From: JANNRW01 sp031401815
GTDB lineage: Bacteria > Desulfobacterota > Desulfuromonadia > Geobacterales > DSM-12255
DNA length: 13,950 nucleotides
NCBI GenBank assembly: GCA_031401815.1
Contig: JANNRW010000362.1
Coordinates: 1-13,950, forward strand
Direction: 5' to 3'
Part shown: one piece after another, positions 6,960 to 13,950 of the stretch
Numbering within the stretch: position 1 is the stretch's first letter
Layout: every line of letters begins with the position of its first letter
The notes under the pieces: model-generated
Told to the model about the DNA's origin: nothing
Database searches by the model: none
Seen by the model: only the letters and a program-made list of their open reading frames with translations
Translations under genes and position numbers: made by a program

Positions 6960-7922
6960 TCACTTCTGATTGATGGCAGAAAGTTTCCAGGAACCGCTCC
7001 CGACAGGACGTGTAAAAGTCCAGAACTCCTCAAACTTCACAGGATCGGTCTTGCTACCGGAAACAACCTGGCCAGTAGCGTCATCAGTAGTGTAATCAAG
7101 AAGATTTGCATAAATCTGGGTTGTTATATAATCCTGACCCTGCTCCTGCCATGCCTCGGCAATATCTACGCTTCGGACAGCGATATTTTCCAGACGATTG
7201 ACTCTTTTTTCGCGAATCAGCCGGTCGAGATCATCCTGAAAAGTGCACCGCATCTGCTCGGAGAGCTGTCCGCTGACTGTTGAAAGATCACGGTTCATCC
7301 AGGCGCTCTGAATCTTGAAAAAGTTATCCATTACCTGATCTGTAAAACGATCTTCGTCAAACCCTGGATCCATCTGCCTGATATGGGCAAGACCCATTTC
7401 AAGGTCGTCCTGGAGGGTAACCTGTGCCTGCTGGGGAGCATAATCATATGCAACCGACTGGGAATAGCTTGTATTATCCCCCCCCAGTTCTGCTGCCTCC
7501 CGCCTTGACTTGATGTAGCGGTAAATCAGGTAGCCGATACCTGCCAGAAGGATAATTTCAAACAGACCTATACCGCTCCCCCCCATTCCGCCACCCATGC
7601 CACCGCCCATACCGAGACTTCTGAAGAGCATGCCGCCAAGCATGCCACCAACAATGCCTCCTGCCATACTTCTCAGAAATCCGCCTGCTGGCTGCGGCTG
7701 CTGAAAAGGTGGAGGAGTAGCAGGACGCGCCTGCTGTGGGGTCGCCTTGTAGGGACTTGGGGCGGTTGATGGAGCAGCCGGTTGAGAGTAACTGCGCGAA
7801 CCACGACTCCCTGAAGAGCGGCTCCCCCCGGCTCGTGCATCAGCTTCAGCAGCCAGGAACAAGCCTGCTGCCATGGTTAAGCCTGCTATCATGCAGCCTG
7901 AAATCATCATTTTCCTTATCAT
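6960..7922 (-). CDS. Exported/membrane Tim44-like domain protein
   Basis: The 320-residue product starts with a signal peptide (basic 3-4, hydrophobic 7-25, likely cleavage after Ala29). A low-complexity Arg/Ser then Pro/Gln segment runs to about 80, followed by a Gly/Met-rich hydrophobic stretch (80-115, GGGMGGGMGG) and a membrane helix at about 117-137 ending in basic YIKSRR. Residues about 175-318 resemble the bacterial Tim44-like (TIM44/calcium-transport sensor) domain, with the typical FFKIQSAWMNRD and a closing FWTFTRP...W. In mitochondria this fold binds membranes at the import motor; the bacterial role is not established. The ATG at 7922 is chosen because GAGG lies 5 nt before it; a GTG two codons upstream would overlap that site. 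A run of eight G lies in its coding strand near 7478-7485. Confidence 0.8.
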   Translation of the reverse strand: MIRKMMISGCMIAGLTMAAGLFLAAEADARAGGSRSSGSRGSRSYSQPAAPSTAPSPYKATPQQARPATPPPFQQPQPAGGFLRSMAGGIVGGMLGGMLFRSLGMGGGMGGGMGGSGIGLFEIILLAGIGYLIYRYIKSRREAAELGGDNTSYSQSVAYDYAPQQAQVTLQDDLEMGLAHIRQMDPGFDEDRFTDQVMDNFFKIQSAWMNRDLSTVSGQLSEQMRCTFQDDLDRLIREKRVNRLENIAVRSVDIAEAWQEQGQDYITTQIYANLLDYTTDDATGQVVSGSKTDPVKFEEFWTFTRPVGSGSWKLSAINQK

Positions 7923-7979
7923 GGTCACCTCATCTGAATTCTGTTTGATATTTTACGCGTCAGCGTCAATCGCGACGGC

Positions 7980-7988
7980 AATATAGCA
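7980..7988 (-). promoter_or_regulatory. Extended -10 promoter of the Tim44-like gene
   Basis: On the minus strand TGC is followed directly by TATATT, an extended -10 (plus 7980-7988). A possible TTGTGA lies 19 nt upstream. The leader would be about 50 nt. The same TTATGCTAT core appears upstream of fba and serA. Confidence 0.45.
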
Positions 7989-8007
7989 TAAATAATCATT
8001 GTCTTCA

Positions 8008-8037
8008 CAAAAATAAAGGGGCTTAAAGCCCCTTTAT
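8008..8037 (-). terminator. Rho-independent terminator after fba
   Basis: A 10-bp stem (8013-8022 with 8028-8037) with a 5-nt loop is followed on the minus strand by a T-run (TTTATTTTTG). It lies 33 nt beyond the aldolase stop codon and separates it from the Tim44-like gene promoter. Confidence 0.9.
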
Positions 8038-8070
8038 CCGTATACATAAAAATAATTATCCAGCGCAGAA

Positions 8071-9351
8071 CTAATCATCAAAATTCCCGCTCGCACCCTT
8101 GTCACCGCCAATGCTTTTGGCTCGCTCGATAATCTGCGCCCTGGTCCAGAGCAGAGGATCTTCAATCCTGCTCCCCTTGCAGCCCACATCATGAGAACCA
8201 GCCTTGAGGATTGCCTGAATGGCAAGAGGAGCGGTGTCAGCAGCATTAAAGACTTCGGTAAACATCTTGAAGGCAAACTCCTCGACCCGTTTTGACATAC
8301 GATCGCGAATCGCCTGGGGCTGGGCAAGAAGCCTGTTTTCAAAGGGGAGGTTCAGACTCTTGTAATCACCTTTTTTCCACCCCTTATCATTGGCATAGGC
8401 AACCATCTCCGCCCAAAGTTCCTCGGTCATCCCTTCACCCTTCACCTTGATGAAGTTGCCATCTGCATCAAGCCGGGCATTGCCATAATCGTTCACTTCG
8501 AGACCCCAGGAGATCATCTGTAGGGCTGTAGCAACATTTGCCTTGGTTGTGTTGGTATTGGCTGCAATTTCACGCAGACGCTCCGAGCTGTTGCCTGAGG
8601 TACCATGCTGTGCACCGTTCACCTTGTAGGGGAGAAGTGCAGCATGTATTTCAGCAGTCAATCCGACCTGAATCCCTGCATCTGAAGCTTCCAGACCGTG
8701 CGTAGTACCGTTGTTTAAAGCAATCCAGTCAGGAAAGATACCGTGGGCATTTAATCCCTGGATAAGAAATCTGGCTTCAGCCACAGTTGAAAGCCCCTGA
8801 TTCCCCTTGATTTCGCCTACTTCAGTCTCCAGCCCGGCCCAGGAGGGGATGCAGGAGTTAATGGCCAGATTCGCCAGAAGGTTCTGATCGTCAGGGAGGT
8901 GCGATGCATCAATGGCAATAGAGGTTATTCCTGCCTCAAACATGGTCGGTATCTCTGTCTTAGCTGCTTCAAGATCCTTGTCACTCTTTATGCCGTAATG
9001 ATCGGCATGAATTGCCACCGGCACGGTAATCCCCAGTTCATTACAGAGCGCATCAACAATGCGCGCCATATTCCAGTAGTTGACTGCGCAGTAGGCTTTC
9101 TGCCCACCCTCTGACTTCGCGATTTCGATGATAACCGGACAGTTTGCCCTCTGGGCTGCCATGAGAGCGCCTCTTATGACAAAATAGTTTCGACCGTTGG
9201 CAGCCATGGTAATTGCCTTCCCCTTCGCTGTCATGGCGCGATCTATTACCTTGCCGCTTACAATCAGTGCCTTGGAGTTGGGGAAAAGTCTTGTGATGTT
9301 TGGTGGCCTGCCAACCTGAACAGCTTTTTCAAAGTCACTTGTATAAGTCAT
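8071..9351 (-). CDS. fba: Class II fructose-bisphosphate aldolase (long form)
   Basis: The enzyme cleaves or forms fructose-1,6-bisphosphate from dihydroxyacetone phosphate and glyceraldehyde-3-phosphate, using a divalent metal, in glycolysis and gluconeogenesis. Metal-site motifs are HADHYG at 115-120 (His115, Asp117, His118), GTTHG with His218 and AQHGTSGN with His249. Glu175 and Glu177 fall in the LETEVGEIKG stretch. At 426 residues it is much longer than the E. coli enzyme (359) and the short bacterial forms (about 300), with extra sequence in the C-terminal half; this is a recognised long subgroup, and activity on other sugar phosphates cannot be excluded. The ATG at 9351 has AAGGAG 6 nt upstream; an upstream TTG at 9378 has nothing comparable. 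It has its own promoter and terminator, so it appears monocistronic. Confidence 0.88.
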   Translation of the reverse strand: MTYTSDFEKAVQVGRPPNITRLFPNSKALIVSGKVIDRAMTAKGKAITMAANGRNYFVIRGALMAAQRANCPVIIEIAKSEGGQKAYCAVNYWNMARIVDALCNELGITVPVAIHADHYGIKSDKDLEAAKTEIPTMFEAGITSIAIDASHLPDDQNLLANLAINSCIPSWAGLETEVGEIKGNQGLSTVAEARFLIQGLNAHGIFPDWIALNNGTTHGLEASDAGIQVGLTAEIHAALLPYKVNGAQHGTSGNSSERLREIAANTNTTKANVATALQMISWGLEVNDYGNARLDADGNFIKVKGEGMTEELWAEMVAYANDKGWKKGDYKSLNLPFENRLLAQPQAIRDRMSKRVEEFAFKMFTEVFNAADTAPLAIQAILKAGSHDVGCKGSRIEDPLLWTRAQIIERAKSIGGDKGASGNFDD

Positions 9352-9406
9352 CTGCTTCTCCTTGATACGGAAATCCAACCAGTAGAATTTTTATTATCAG
9401 TGAAGG

Positions 9407-9435
9407 TTTATAGCATAATTTAATGTCTTATACAA
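9407..9435 (-). promoter_or_regulatory. fba promoter with extended -10
   Basis: On the minus strand TTGTAT (plus 9430-9435) is followed after 17 nt by TATAAA (plus 9407-9412), with TGC immediately before the -10. The predicted start near 9400 leaves a leader of about 50 nt. Confidence 0.6.
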
Positions 9436-9445
9436 GAAGCCAGTA

Positions 9446-9605
9446 TGATCATCAGCGATCTTGCGCTGATGACGGAGACATCATCTCCTCATTTGAACAT
9501 CCTGGCGAGTGAAAGTGGTAGCAATGATTGCTCTTAGCAAGGAAATCGTGTTAATAGTAAGCGGAATTTCTATATTTTTACTTAAAGAGGATAGCCTGAT
9601 GATCA
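9446..9605. other. Inverted-repeat-rich intergenic region between fba and the efflux adaptor gene
   Basis: No gene is seen between 9352 and 9639. The region holds a perfect 9-bp hairpin (9449-9457 with 9464-9472, loop ATCTTG), a 5-bp hairpin (9474-9478 with 9484-9488), the odd palindrome AGCAAT-G-ATTGCT (9520-9532) with a further TAGCAA at 9535-9540, and a 10-bp inverted pair 9446-9455 / 9596-9605. A weak promoter toward the adaptor gene (TTGCTC 9528-9533, 18 nt, TAATAG 9552-9557) overlaps the palindrome, which would suit an operator. Confidence 0.5.
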
Positions 9606-9639
9606 GCTTGCCCAACATTTATGATGAAAGAAGAGTGTC

Positions 9640-10758
9640 ATGAAACAGACAACAAAATTTCTGACAGGTCTTTTTGTAATCCTCCTCTGTATCTCTTGTA
9701 GTGCAAAAAATGAGAAGCCGGTGAAGAAACCTCCGGTGCCGGTAAAGGCAGCTCAGGTTATACAGAAAGATCTCCCGGTTCAGGTAACCGGGATAGGCAA
9801 TATCGAGGCATTTTCAAGCGTTGCCATAAAATCACAGGTGAGCGGCCAGATTGCCAGGATTCATTTCACAGAAGGAAGTGATGTAGAAAAGGGTGCGCTG
9901 CTGATCAGTATCGATCCGGCACCTTTTCAGGCAACATTGAGCCAGTATGAAGCCAATCTGGTAAAAGATCAGGCTCAGGCAAAATATGCACTGGAGCAGG
10001 CAGCTCGCCATGAAGGGCTACTCAAAGATGGGATAGTAACCAGAGACCAGTATGAACTGCTTCTTTCCAATGCCGCATCATTGGCCGCGACAGTAGTTGC
10101 TGACCGTGCCGCCGTTAAAAATGCCGGGATCCAGCTTGAATACTGTTCCATCCGGGCACCTATCTCCGGCCGGACTGGCGTAATTGCCATGCAACCCGGC
10201 AATCTGGTGAAGGCAAATGACCTGCCGATAGTGACCATAAATCAGATCAGTCCAGTTTATGCCACCTTTTCACTGCCGGAAAAGCGGCTGGCAGAGGTGA
10301 AAAAGGCTATGGCATCCGGTCAGCTCAGGATTCATGCAGCAATACCCGGCGAACCGGGGAGCAGCGAAACCGGAACAGTCAGTTTTCTGGATAATGCCGT
10401 TAATCCTGCAACCGGAACTATCAAATTAAAGGGAACCTTTGCCAACAGATCACGCAAACTCTGGCCAGGTCAGTTTACAGATCTGCTGATAACCCTGGGT
10501 TCGCGCAAAAATGCCCTGGTAGCACCGACCACCGCCATCCAGACAAGCCAGCAGGGTGAATTTGTTTATGTTGTCAAGCCGGATAACACGGTGGAGATGC
10601 GCCCTGTAACCTCTTCCATGACAAATGGAGAGGAGACTGTTATTGAAAAGGGGCTGGCTGTGGGTGAGACCGTGGTAATTGACGGGCAACTCCGGCTGAC
10701 CCCTGGGGCAGTTGTGGAGATGAAGGAGAAGGCAAAGAGCGAGGGGGAAAAGAAGTGA
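9640..10758 (+). CDS. RND-type efflux periplasmic adaptor (membrane fusion protein)
   Basis: The 372-residue product is a HlyD/AcrA-type adaptor, which links an inner-membrane RND pump to an outer-membrane channel. It starts with a hydrophobic export signal ending in CISC-S (Cys20), a probable but non-consensus lipobox because position -3 is Cys. Lipoyl half-motifs lie at about 60-93 (VSGQIARIHFTEGSDVEKG) and 170-202 (IRAPISGRTGV, PGNLV). They flank an alpha-helical hairpin (about 95-165). A beta-barrel follows (about 205-290), with the family phrase NPATGTIKLKG, and a membrane-proximal domain to 360. The overall order is like MdtA-type adaptors. The ribosome site is weak (GAAGAG). No RND pump or TolC gene follows: the next gene is hsdR. 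Substrate unknown. Confidence 0.9.
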   Translation: MKQTTKFLTGLFVILLCISCSAKNEKPVKKPPVPVKAAQVIQKDLPVQVTGIGNIEAFSSVAIKSQVSGQIARIHFTEGSDVEKGALLISIDPAPFQATLSQYEANLVKDQAQAKYALEQAARHEGLLKDGIVTRDQYELLLSNAASLAATVVADRAAVKNAGIQLEYCSIRAPISGRTGVIAMQPGNLVKANDLPIVTINQISPVYATFSLPEKRLAEVKKAMASGQLRIHAAIPGEPGSSETGTVSFLDNAVNPATGTIKLKGTFANRSRKLWPGQFTDLLITLGSRKNALVAPTTAIQTSQQGEFVYVVKPDNTVEMRPVTSSMTNGEETVIEKGLAVGETVVIDGQLRLTPGAVVEMKEKAKSEGEKK

Positions 10759-10851
10759 TAAGCAGCGCGGTTGGATTTTAGTCGGTTGGAAAGGATGGGG
10801 AGTGACGGCGGGGTAGATAATATTTTGGGCTCTAAAATGCCTGGTAGAAGC
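10759..10851. other. Gene-free junction between the adaptor gene and the restriction locus
   Basis: No coding frame of note and no convincing terminator follows the adaptor gene. GTG at 10755 overlaps its stop codon (GTGA) behind a G-rich site and opens a frame of only eight codons (Met-Ile-Ser-Ser..., stop at 10779-10781). This could be the stump of a lost pump gene or chance. Confidence 0.4.
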
Positions 10852-10879
10852 TTGAGTCGTTATTTTCATAATTCATAAT
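10852..10879 (+). promoter_or_regulatory. Likely promoter of the leader ORF and hsdR
   Basis: TTGAGT (10852-10857) and CATAAT (10874-10879, 5 of 6) are 16 nt apart. The start would be near 10886, just before the ribosome site at 10891-10896. The -10 lies inside the 7-bp repeats, so a protein bound to them would block it. Confidence 0.5.
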
Positions 10880-10892
10880 TCAACCTTCATAA
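10865..10892. repeat. Four 7-bp direct repeats (TTCATAA)
   Basis: TTCATAA occurs at 10865-10871, 10872-10878 and 10886-10892, with a diverged unit TTCAACC at 10879-10885, all in perfect 7-bp register. The array covers the -10 region and ends at the ribosome site of the leader ORF. Confidence 0.85.
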
Positions 10893-10900
10893 GGGGAATA

Positions 10901-10960
10901 ATGAGTCATAACTCGCTTTACCATTTCATGAAAACGCCAAACAAGGGAAAGCCGCTATGA
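10901..10960 (+). CDS. 19-codon leader ORF overlapping the hsdR start
   Basis: An ATG at 10901 sits 4 nt after AAGGGG (10891-10896), a better ribosome site than that of hsdR itself. The frame runs 19 codons (starting MSHNSLYHF, ending KGKPL) to a TGA at 10958-10960. That stop overlaps the hsdR ATG (10957-10959) as ATGA. The layout is that of a translationally coupled leader peptide. No known peptide is recognised, and there is no run of one amino acid to suggest amino-acid attenuation. It may instead be a chance frame. Confidence 0.45.
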   Translation: MSHNSLYHFMKTPNKGKPL

Positions 10961-13950
10961 GCTTCAACGAAAACAGCAGAGTGAAAATACCGGCCATCCT
11001 GCATCTGTGCCGCCTTGGCTACGAATACCTGCCGCTGGCCGCAACGATCCGGGACGAGAGCTCCAACATTTTCACAGAGCTGTTTACTGAAAGCATAAGG
11101 CGGATAAACCCGGAGTTGGAAGGCAGTGACATCAAGCGACTCCTGGAAGATATCTCTTTGTCGCTGGATAATGAAGACCTGGGCGAAGCCTTCTATCGAA
11201 TGCTCACCGCCCGATCAGGGGTGAAGCTGATCGACTTTACCGATTTTAAGTGCAACAGTTTTCACGTGGTAACGGAGCTTCCCTGCAAAAACGGTGATGA
11301 CGAGTTTCGGCCCGATATCACGTTGCTGATCAATGGCATGCCGCTGGCCTTCATTGAAGTAAAAAAGCCGAATAACCATGAAGGCATCATGGCGGAGCGG
11401 AGCCGGATGAATGCCCGCTTCCGCAACAAGAAATTCCGGAAATTTGTCAACATTGCCCAGGTTCTGGTCTTCTCCAACAACATGGAGTATGACCTGGAAT
11501 CCATCGAGCCGATTCAGGGGGCGTTCTACGCCACCACTTCCTGCGGCGATGTCAGTTTCAACTGCTTTCGCGAGGAAGAAGAGTTAGATCTGTCGCTCCT
11601 GCTGCAACCGGAAGATGACAGCCGGGAAAACCGCGTCCTGAAGGATAATAATCTTGCTGCCATCAAATACTCGCCGGAATTCATCACCAACAAAGAGCCT
11701 ACAAACCCCACCAACCGGCTGCTGACCTCACTGTTCAGCCGTGAGCGGCTGGCGCTGGTTCTCCAGTATGCTCTTGCCTATGTGCGCGAAACCGACGGCA
11801 TCCAAAAGCATATCATGCGCTATCCGCAACTGTTCGCCACCAAGGCGATAGAACGAAAGCTGGATAGCGGTGTCAAGAAAGGGATCATCTGGCATACCCA
11901 GGGGAGCGGCAAGACCGCACTTGCCTGCTACAACGTTCACTACCTGACCGACTATTTTCAGGACAAAGGAATCATTCCCAAATTCTATTTCATTGTTGAC
12001 CGCATCGACCTGCTGGAACAGGCCAAGCGGGAATTCACCATCAGGGGGGTGGTCGTTCACATCGTCAACTCCAGGGAAGAGCTGCTCAAAAGTTTCCGTT
12101 TGCGCCAGGCGATTAACAACCTGTCCGGCAAGCGGGAGATCACGGTGGTCAACATCCAGAAGTTTCAGGACGACACTACCCTGCTGCAGGTGCAGGATTA
12201 CGACCTTTCAGTGCAGCGGGTCTATTTCCTCGATGAAGTCCACCGGAGCTACAATCCGAAGGGGAGCTTCCTGGCCAACCTGTTCAATTCTGACCGGAAC
12301 GCCATACTTATCGGTCTCACCGGTACCCCCCTGATTCTGGCCGACCGGAAGTCAAAGGAAGTTTTCGGTGACTATATCCACAAATACTATTACAACGCCT
12401 CTATTGCCGATGGCTACACCTTGCGCCTCATTCGTGAAGGGATTGAAACCAACTATCGCATCCAGCTGGAACAGGCCCTGAAAGAGGTGGAAATCCTCAA
12501 AGGTGATATTGACAGGCGGCTGATCTTTGCCCATGCAAAGTTTGCCGAGCCGATGCTCGACTACATCATAAAGGATTTCATCAACAGCAGAATCCGTCTG
12601 GGCGATCACTCCATCGGCGGCATGGTGGTCTGCGACAGCGCCGAGCAGGCCCGGAGACTGTTCGAAATCTTCATTTGCAAATACAATCCGGAGCAGGAGA
12701 CGGTGGCCGATGTTTCCACCGGTTTTCTCATGGCTGCGGATCCGGTGCCAGAATATGGATCGTACCAGCAGAAACAGCAGAACCGATTGACCGCGTCACT
12801 GATCCTCCATGACGTCGGCAGCAAGGATGAGCGGAAAGACGAGGTCGAAAACTTCAAGGCCGGGAAAATCGATTTCCTCTTTGTCTATAACATGCTCCTC
12901 ACCGGTTTTGATGCGAAGCGTTTAAAGAAGCTCTACCTTGGCCGTCTGATAAGGGATCACAACCTGCTGCAAACGCTTACCCGCGTCAACCGCCCCTACA
13001 AGAAGTTCCGCTACGGCTTTGTGGTTGATTTTGCCGACATCCGCAAGGATTTCGACGCCACCAATAAGGCATATTTCGAGGAACTGCAGGAAGAGCTGGG
13101 CGATGAAATCGGCACCTACTCCAACCTGTTCAAGACCAAAGAAGAGATTGACGCAGAAATCAGCGATATCAAGGGAAAGCTCTTCCACTATGATCTGACC
13201 AACGCCGAGATATTTTCGCAACAGATCAGCCGGATCGAAGACCGCAAGACCATGCTGGAAATCAGGAAAGCTCTGGAGAATGCCCGTAACCTCTACAACA
13301 TCATCCGCCTTCTCGGTCACTTCGAACTGCTGGAAAATACCGACTTCAACAAGCTGAACCAGCTCTACAGTGAAGCCGCCCGGCACCTGGAGCTGCTGAA
13401 CCTGAAGGAGACCGTCCAGAACAGCGTTGACACGACCAACCTGCTCAATGTGGCGCTGGAAAACGTGCTTTTTATGTTCCGCAAAATCTCGGAAGAAGAG
13501 CTGATCATTGCCGACCGGCTCAAAGACATCCTTCGCAAGACCAGGGAAGCTCTGGGGGGGAACTTCGACCCGAAAGACCCTGAGTTTATCTCGCTCTACG
13601 AGGAGCTGAAGCGGCTCTTTAGCAACAGGAATCTGGATGAAATTACCCAGGACGAGATGAAACAGAATATCGGCTCATTGCAGCAGATATTCGACAGGGT
13701 GACAGAGCTGAATCGTCGCAACAGCCTGCTGCAAGCGAAGTACGAGAACGACGCCAAATATGCCCGCATCCATAAGCGGCTAATGGAAAAAGGGAACGTC
13801 TCGCAGCGGGAAAGCGCCATTCACGCCACTTTGCTGGAGATAAAGAAAAAGGCGGACGATCAGGTGCTGTTAAATGTCAAGGTGCTGGAGAACGAGGCCT
13901 ATTTTGACAAACTGCTCATGCCGATGGTTATCGGCGGCTTTCAAAAGGCA
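10957..13950 (+). CDS. hsdR: Type I restriction endonuclease subunit HsdR (runs off the right edge)
   Basis: The frame is open for 998 codons to the last base with no stop. HsdR is the motor and nuclease subunit of a type I restriction-modification complex: it translocates unmodified DNA using ATP, then cuts. The PD-(D/E)xK nuclease is at Asp120 (RPDITLL) and Glu134-Val-Lys136 (FIEVKK). Walker A is TQGSGKT at 314-320, the DExH box DEVH at 426-429, motif III LTGTP at 454-458, and motif VI QTLTRVNRP at 672-680. A helical C-terminal region follows from about 700. Every catalytic motif is intact, so it should be active. Its own ribosome site is weak (AAGGGA about 9 nt away), consistent with coupling to the upstream ORF. 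hsdM and hsdS are not upstream and must lie beyond the window, elsewhere, or be absent. At 998 residues so far it is near the family's full length. Confidence 0.93.
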   Translation, partial: MSFNENSRVKIPAILHLCRLGYEYLPLAATIRDESSNIFTELFTESIRRINPELEGSDIKRLLEDISLSLDNEDLGEAFYRMLTARSGVKLIDFTDFKCNSFHVVTELPCKNGDDEFRPDITLLINGMPLAFIEVKKPNNHEGIMAERSRMNARFRNKKFRKFVNIAQVLVFSNNMEYDLESIEPIQGAFYATTSCGDVSFNCFREEEELDLSLLLQPEDDSRENRVLKDNNLAAIKYSPEFITNKEPTNPTNRLLTSLFSRERLALVLQYALAYVRETDGIQKHIMRYPQLFATKAIERKLDSGVKKGIIWHTQGSGKTALACYNVHYLTDYFQDKGIIPKFYFIVDRIDLLEQAKREFTIRGVVVHIVNSREELLKSFRLRQAINNLSGKREITVVNIQKFQDDTTLLQVQDYDLSVQRVYFLDEVHRSYNPKGSFLANLFNSDRNAILIGLTGTPLILADRKSKEVFGDYIHKYYYNASIADGYTLRLIREGIETNYRIQLEQALKEVEILKGDIDRRLIFAHAKFAEPMLDYIIKDFINSRIRLGDHSIGGMVVCDSAEQARRLFEIFICKYNPEQETVADVSTGFLMAADPVPEYGSYQQKQQNRLTASLILHDVGSKDERKDEVENFKAGKIDFLFVYNMLLTGFDAKRLKKLYLGRLIRDHNLLQTLTRVNRPYKKFRYGFVVDFADIRKDFDATNKAYFEELQEELGDEIGTYSNLFKTKEEIDAEISDIKGKLFHYDLTNAEIFSQQISRIEDRKTMLEIRKALENARNLYNIIRLLGHFELLENTDFNKLNQLYSEAARHLELLNLKETVQNSVDTTNLLNVALENVLFMFRKISEEELIIADRLKDILRKTREALGGNFDPKDPEFISLYEELKRLFSNRNLDEITQDEMKQNIGSLQQIFDRVTELNRRNSLLQAKYENDAKYARIHKRLMEKGNVSQRESAIHATLLEIKKKADDQVLLNVKVLENEAYFDKLLMPMVIGGFQKA

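Noticed and set aside
9352..9378. Upstream TTG start extending the aldolase by nine residues
   Set aside because: The ATG at 9351 has a strong AAGGAG at ideal spacing; the TTG has none.
10865..10892. CRISPR array or replication iterons
   Set aside because: Units are only 7 bp with no spacers, and no cas or replication gene is nearby.
12922..13386. 154-residue minus-strand open frame
   Set aside because: Antisense to hsdR, where codon bias leaves stop-free shadows; the product is an artefact-like hydrophobic/acidic sequence.

Overview
The window looks like chromosomal DNA from a mid-GC, Gram-negative deltaproteobacterium, most likely of the Geobacter group (Desulfuromonadota). That placement is an inference from the gene families and architectures: a zinc-ribbon (MJ0042-type)/DUF3426 membrane protein, a 532-residue SerA with a C-terminal ACT domain, a long class II aldolase and a Tim44-like exported protein. 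No search was run.

Layout. (1) Positions 1-1038 hold a tRNA-Arg(CCG) on the minus strand and an exported metallo-beta-lactamase-fold protein whose metal site is visibly degraded. (2) 1187-2686 is a single-pass membrane protein with an N-terminal Cys4 zinc ribbon, a long disordered linker containing an 11-C homopolymer, and a C-terminal DUF3426 domain; a strong bidirectional terminator separates it from convergent serA. (3) 2823-5970 is a divergent pair: serA (serine biosynthesis) leftward and trmL-moaC-mogA (tRNA wobble methylation plus two molybdenum-cofactor steps) rightward. The two promoters appear to share one -10 element. (4) 5936-9351 is a run of minus-strand genes: panE (tail-to-tail overlap with mogA), a Tim44-like exported protein, and a class II fructose-bisphosphate aldolase, with a hairpin, a heptamer tandem repeat, a terminator and extended -10 promoters between them. 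(5) 9352-9639 is a gene-free region rich in inverted repeats. (6) 9640-10758 encodes an RND-type periplasmic adaptor lipoprotein with no pump gene next to it. (7) From 10852 to the right edge is a type I restriction HsdR gene, open to the end of the window (998 codons, no stop). It is preceded by a promoter, a 7-bp repeat array and a 19-codon ORF that ends in an ATGA overlap with the hsdR start.

Reading it as a whole: most of the window is housekeeping metabolism (serine, Moco, pantothenate, glycolysis/gluconeogenesis, tRNA modification) with ordinary operon logic. The accessory part is the right end, where a restriction locus begins just after an efflux adaptor that lacks its pump. No complete new system can be seen, because the restriction locus runs out of the window. 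The most useful leads are the hsdR leader/repeat control region, the adaptor-restriction junction, the poly-C tract in the zinc-ribbon protein, the degenerate MBL protein and the shared -10 at serA/trmL.
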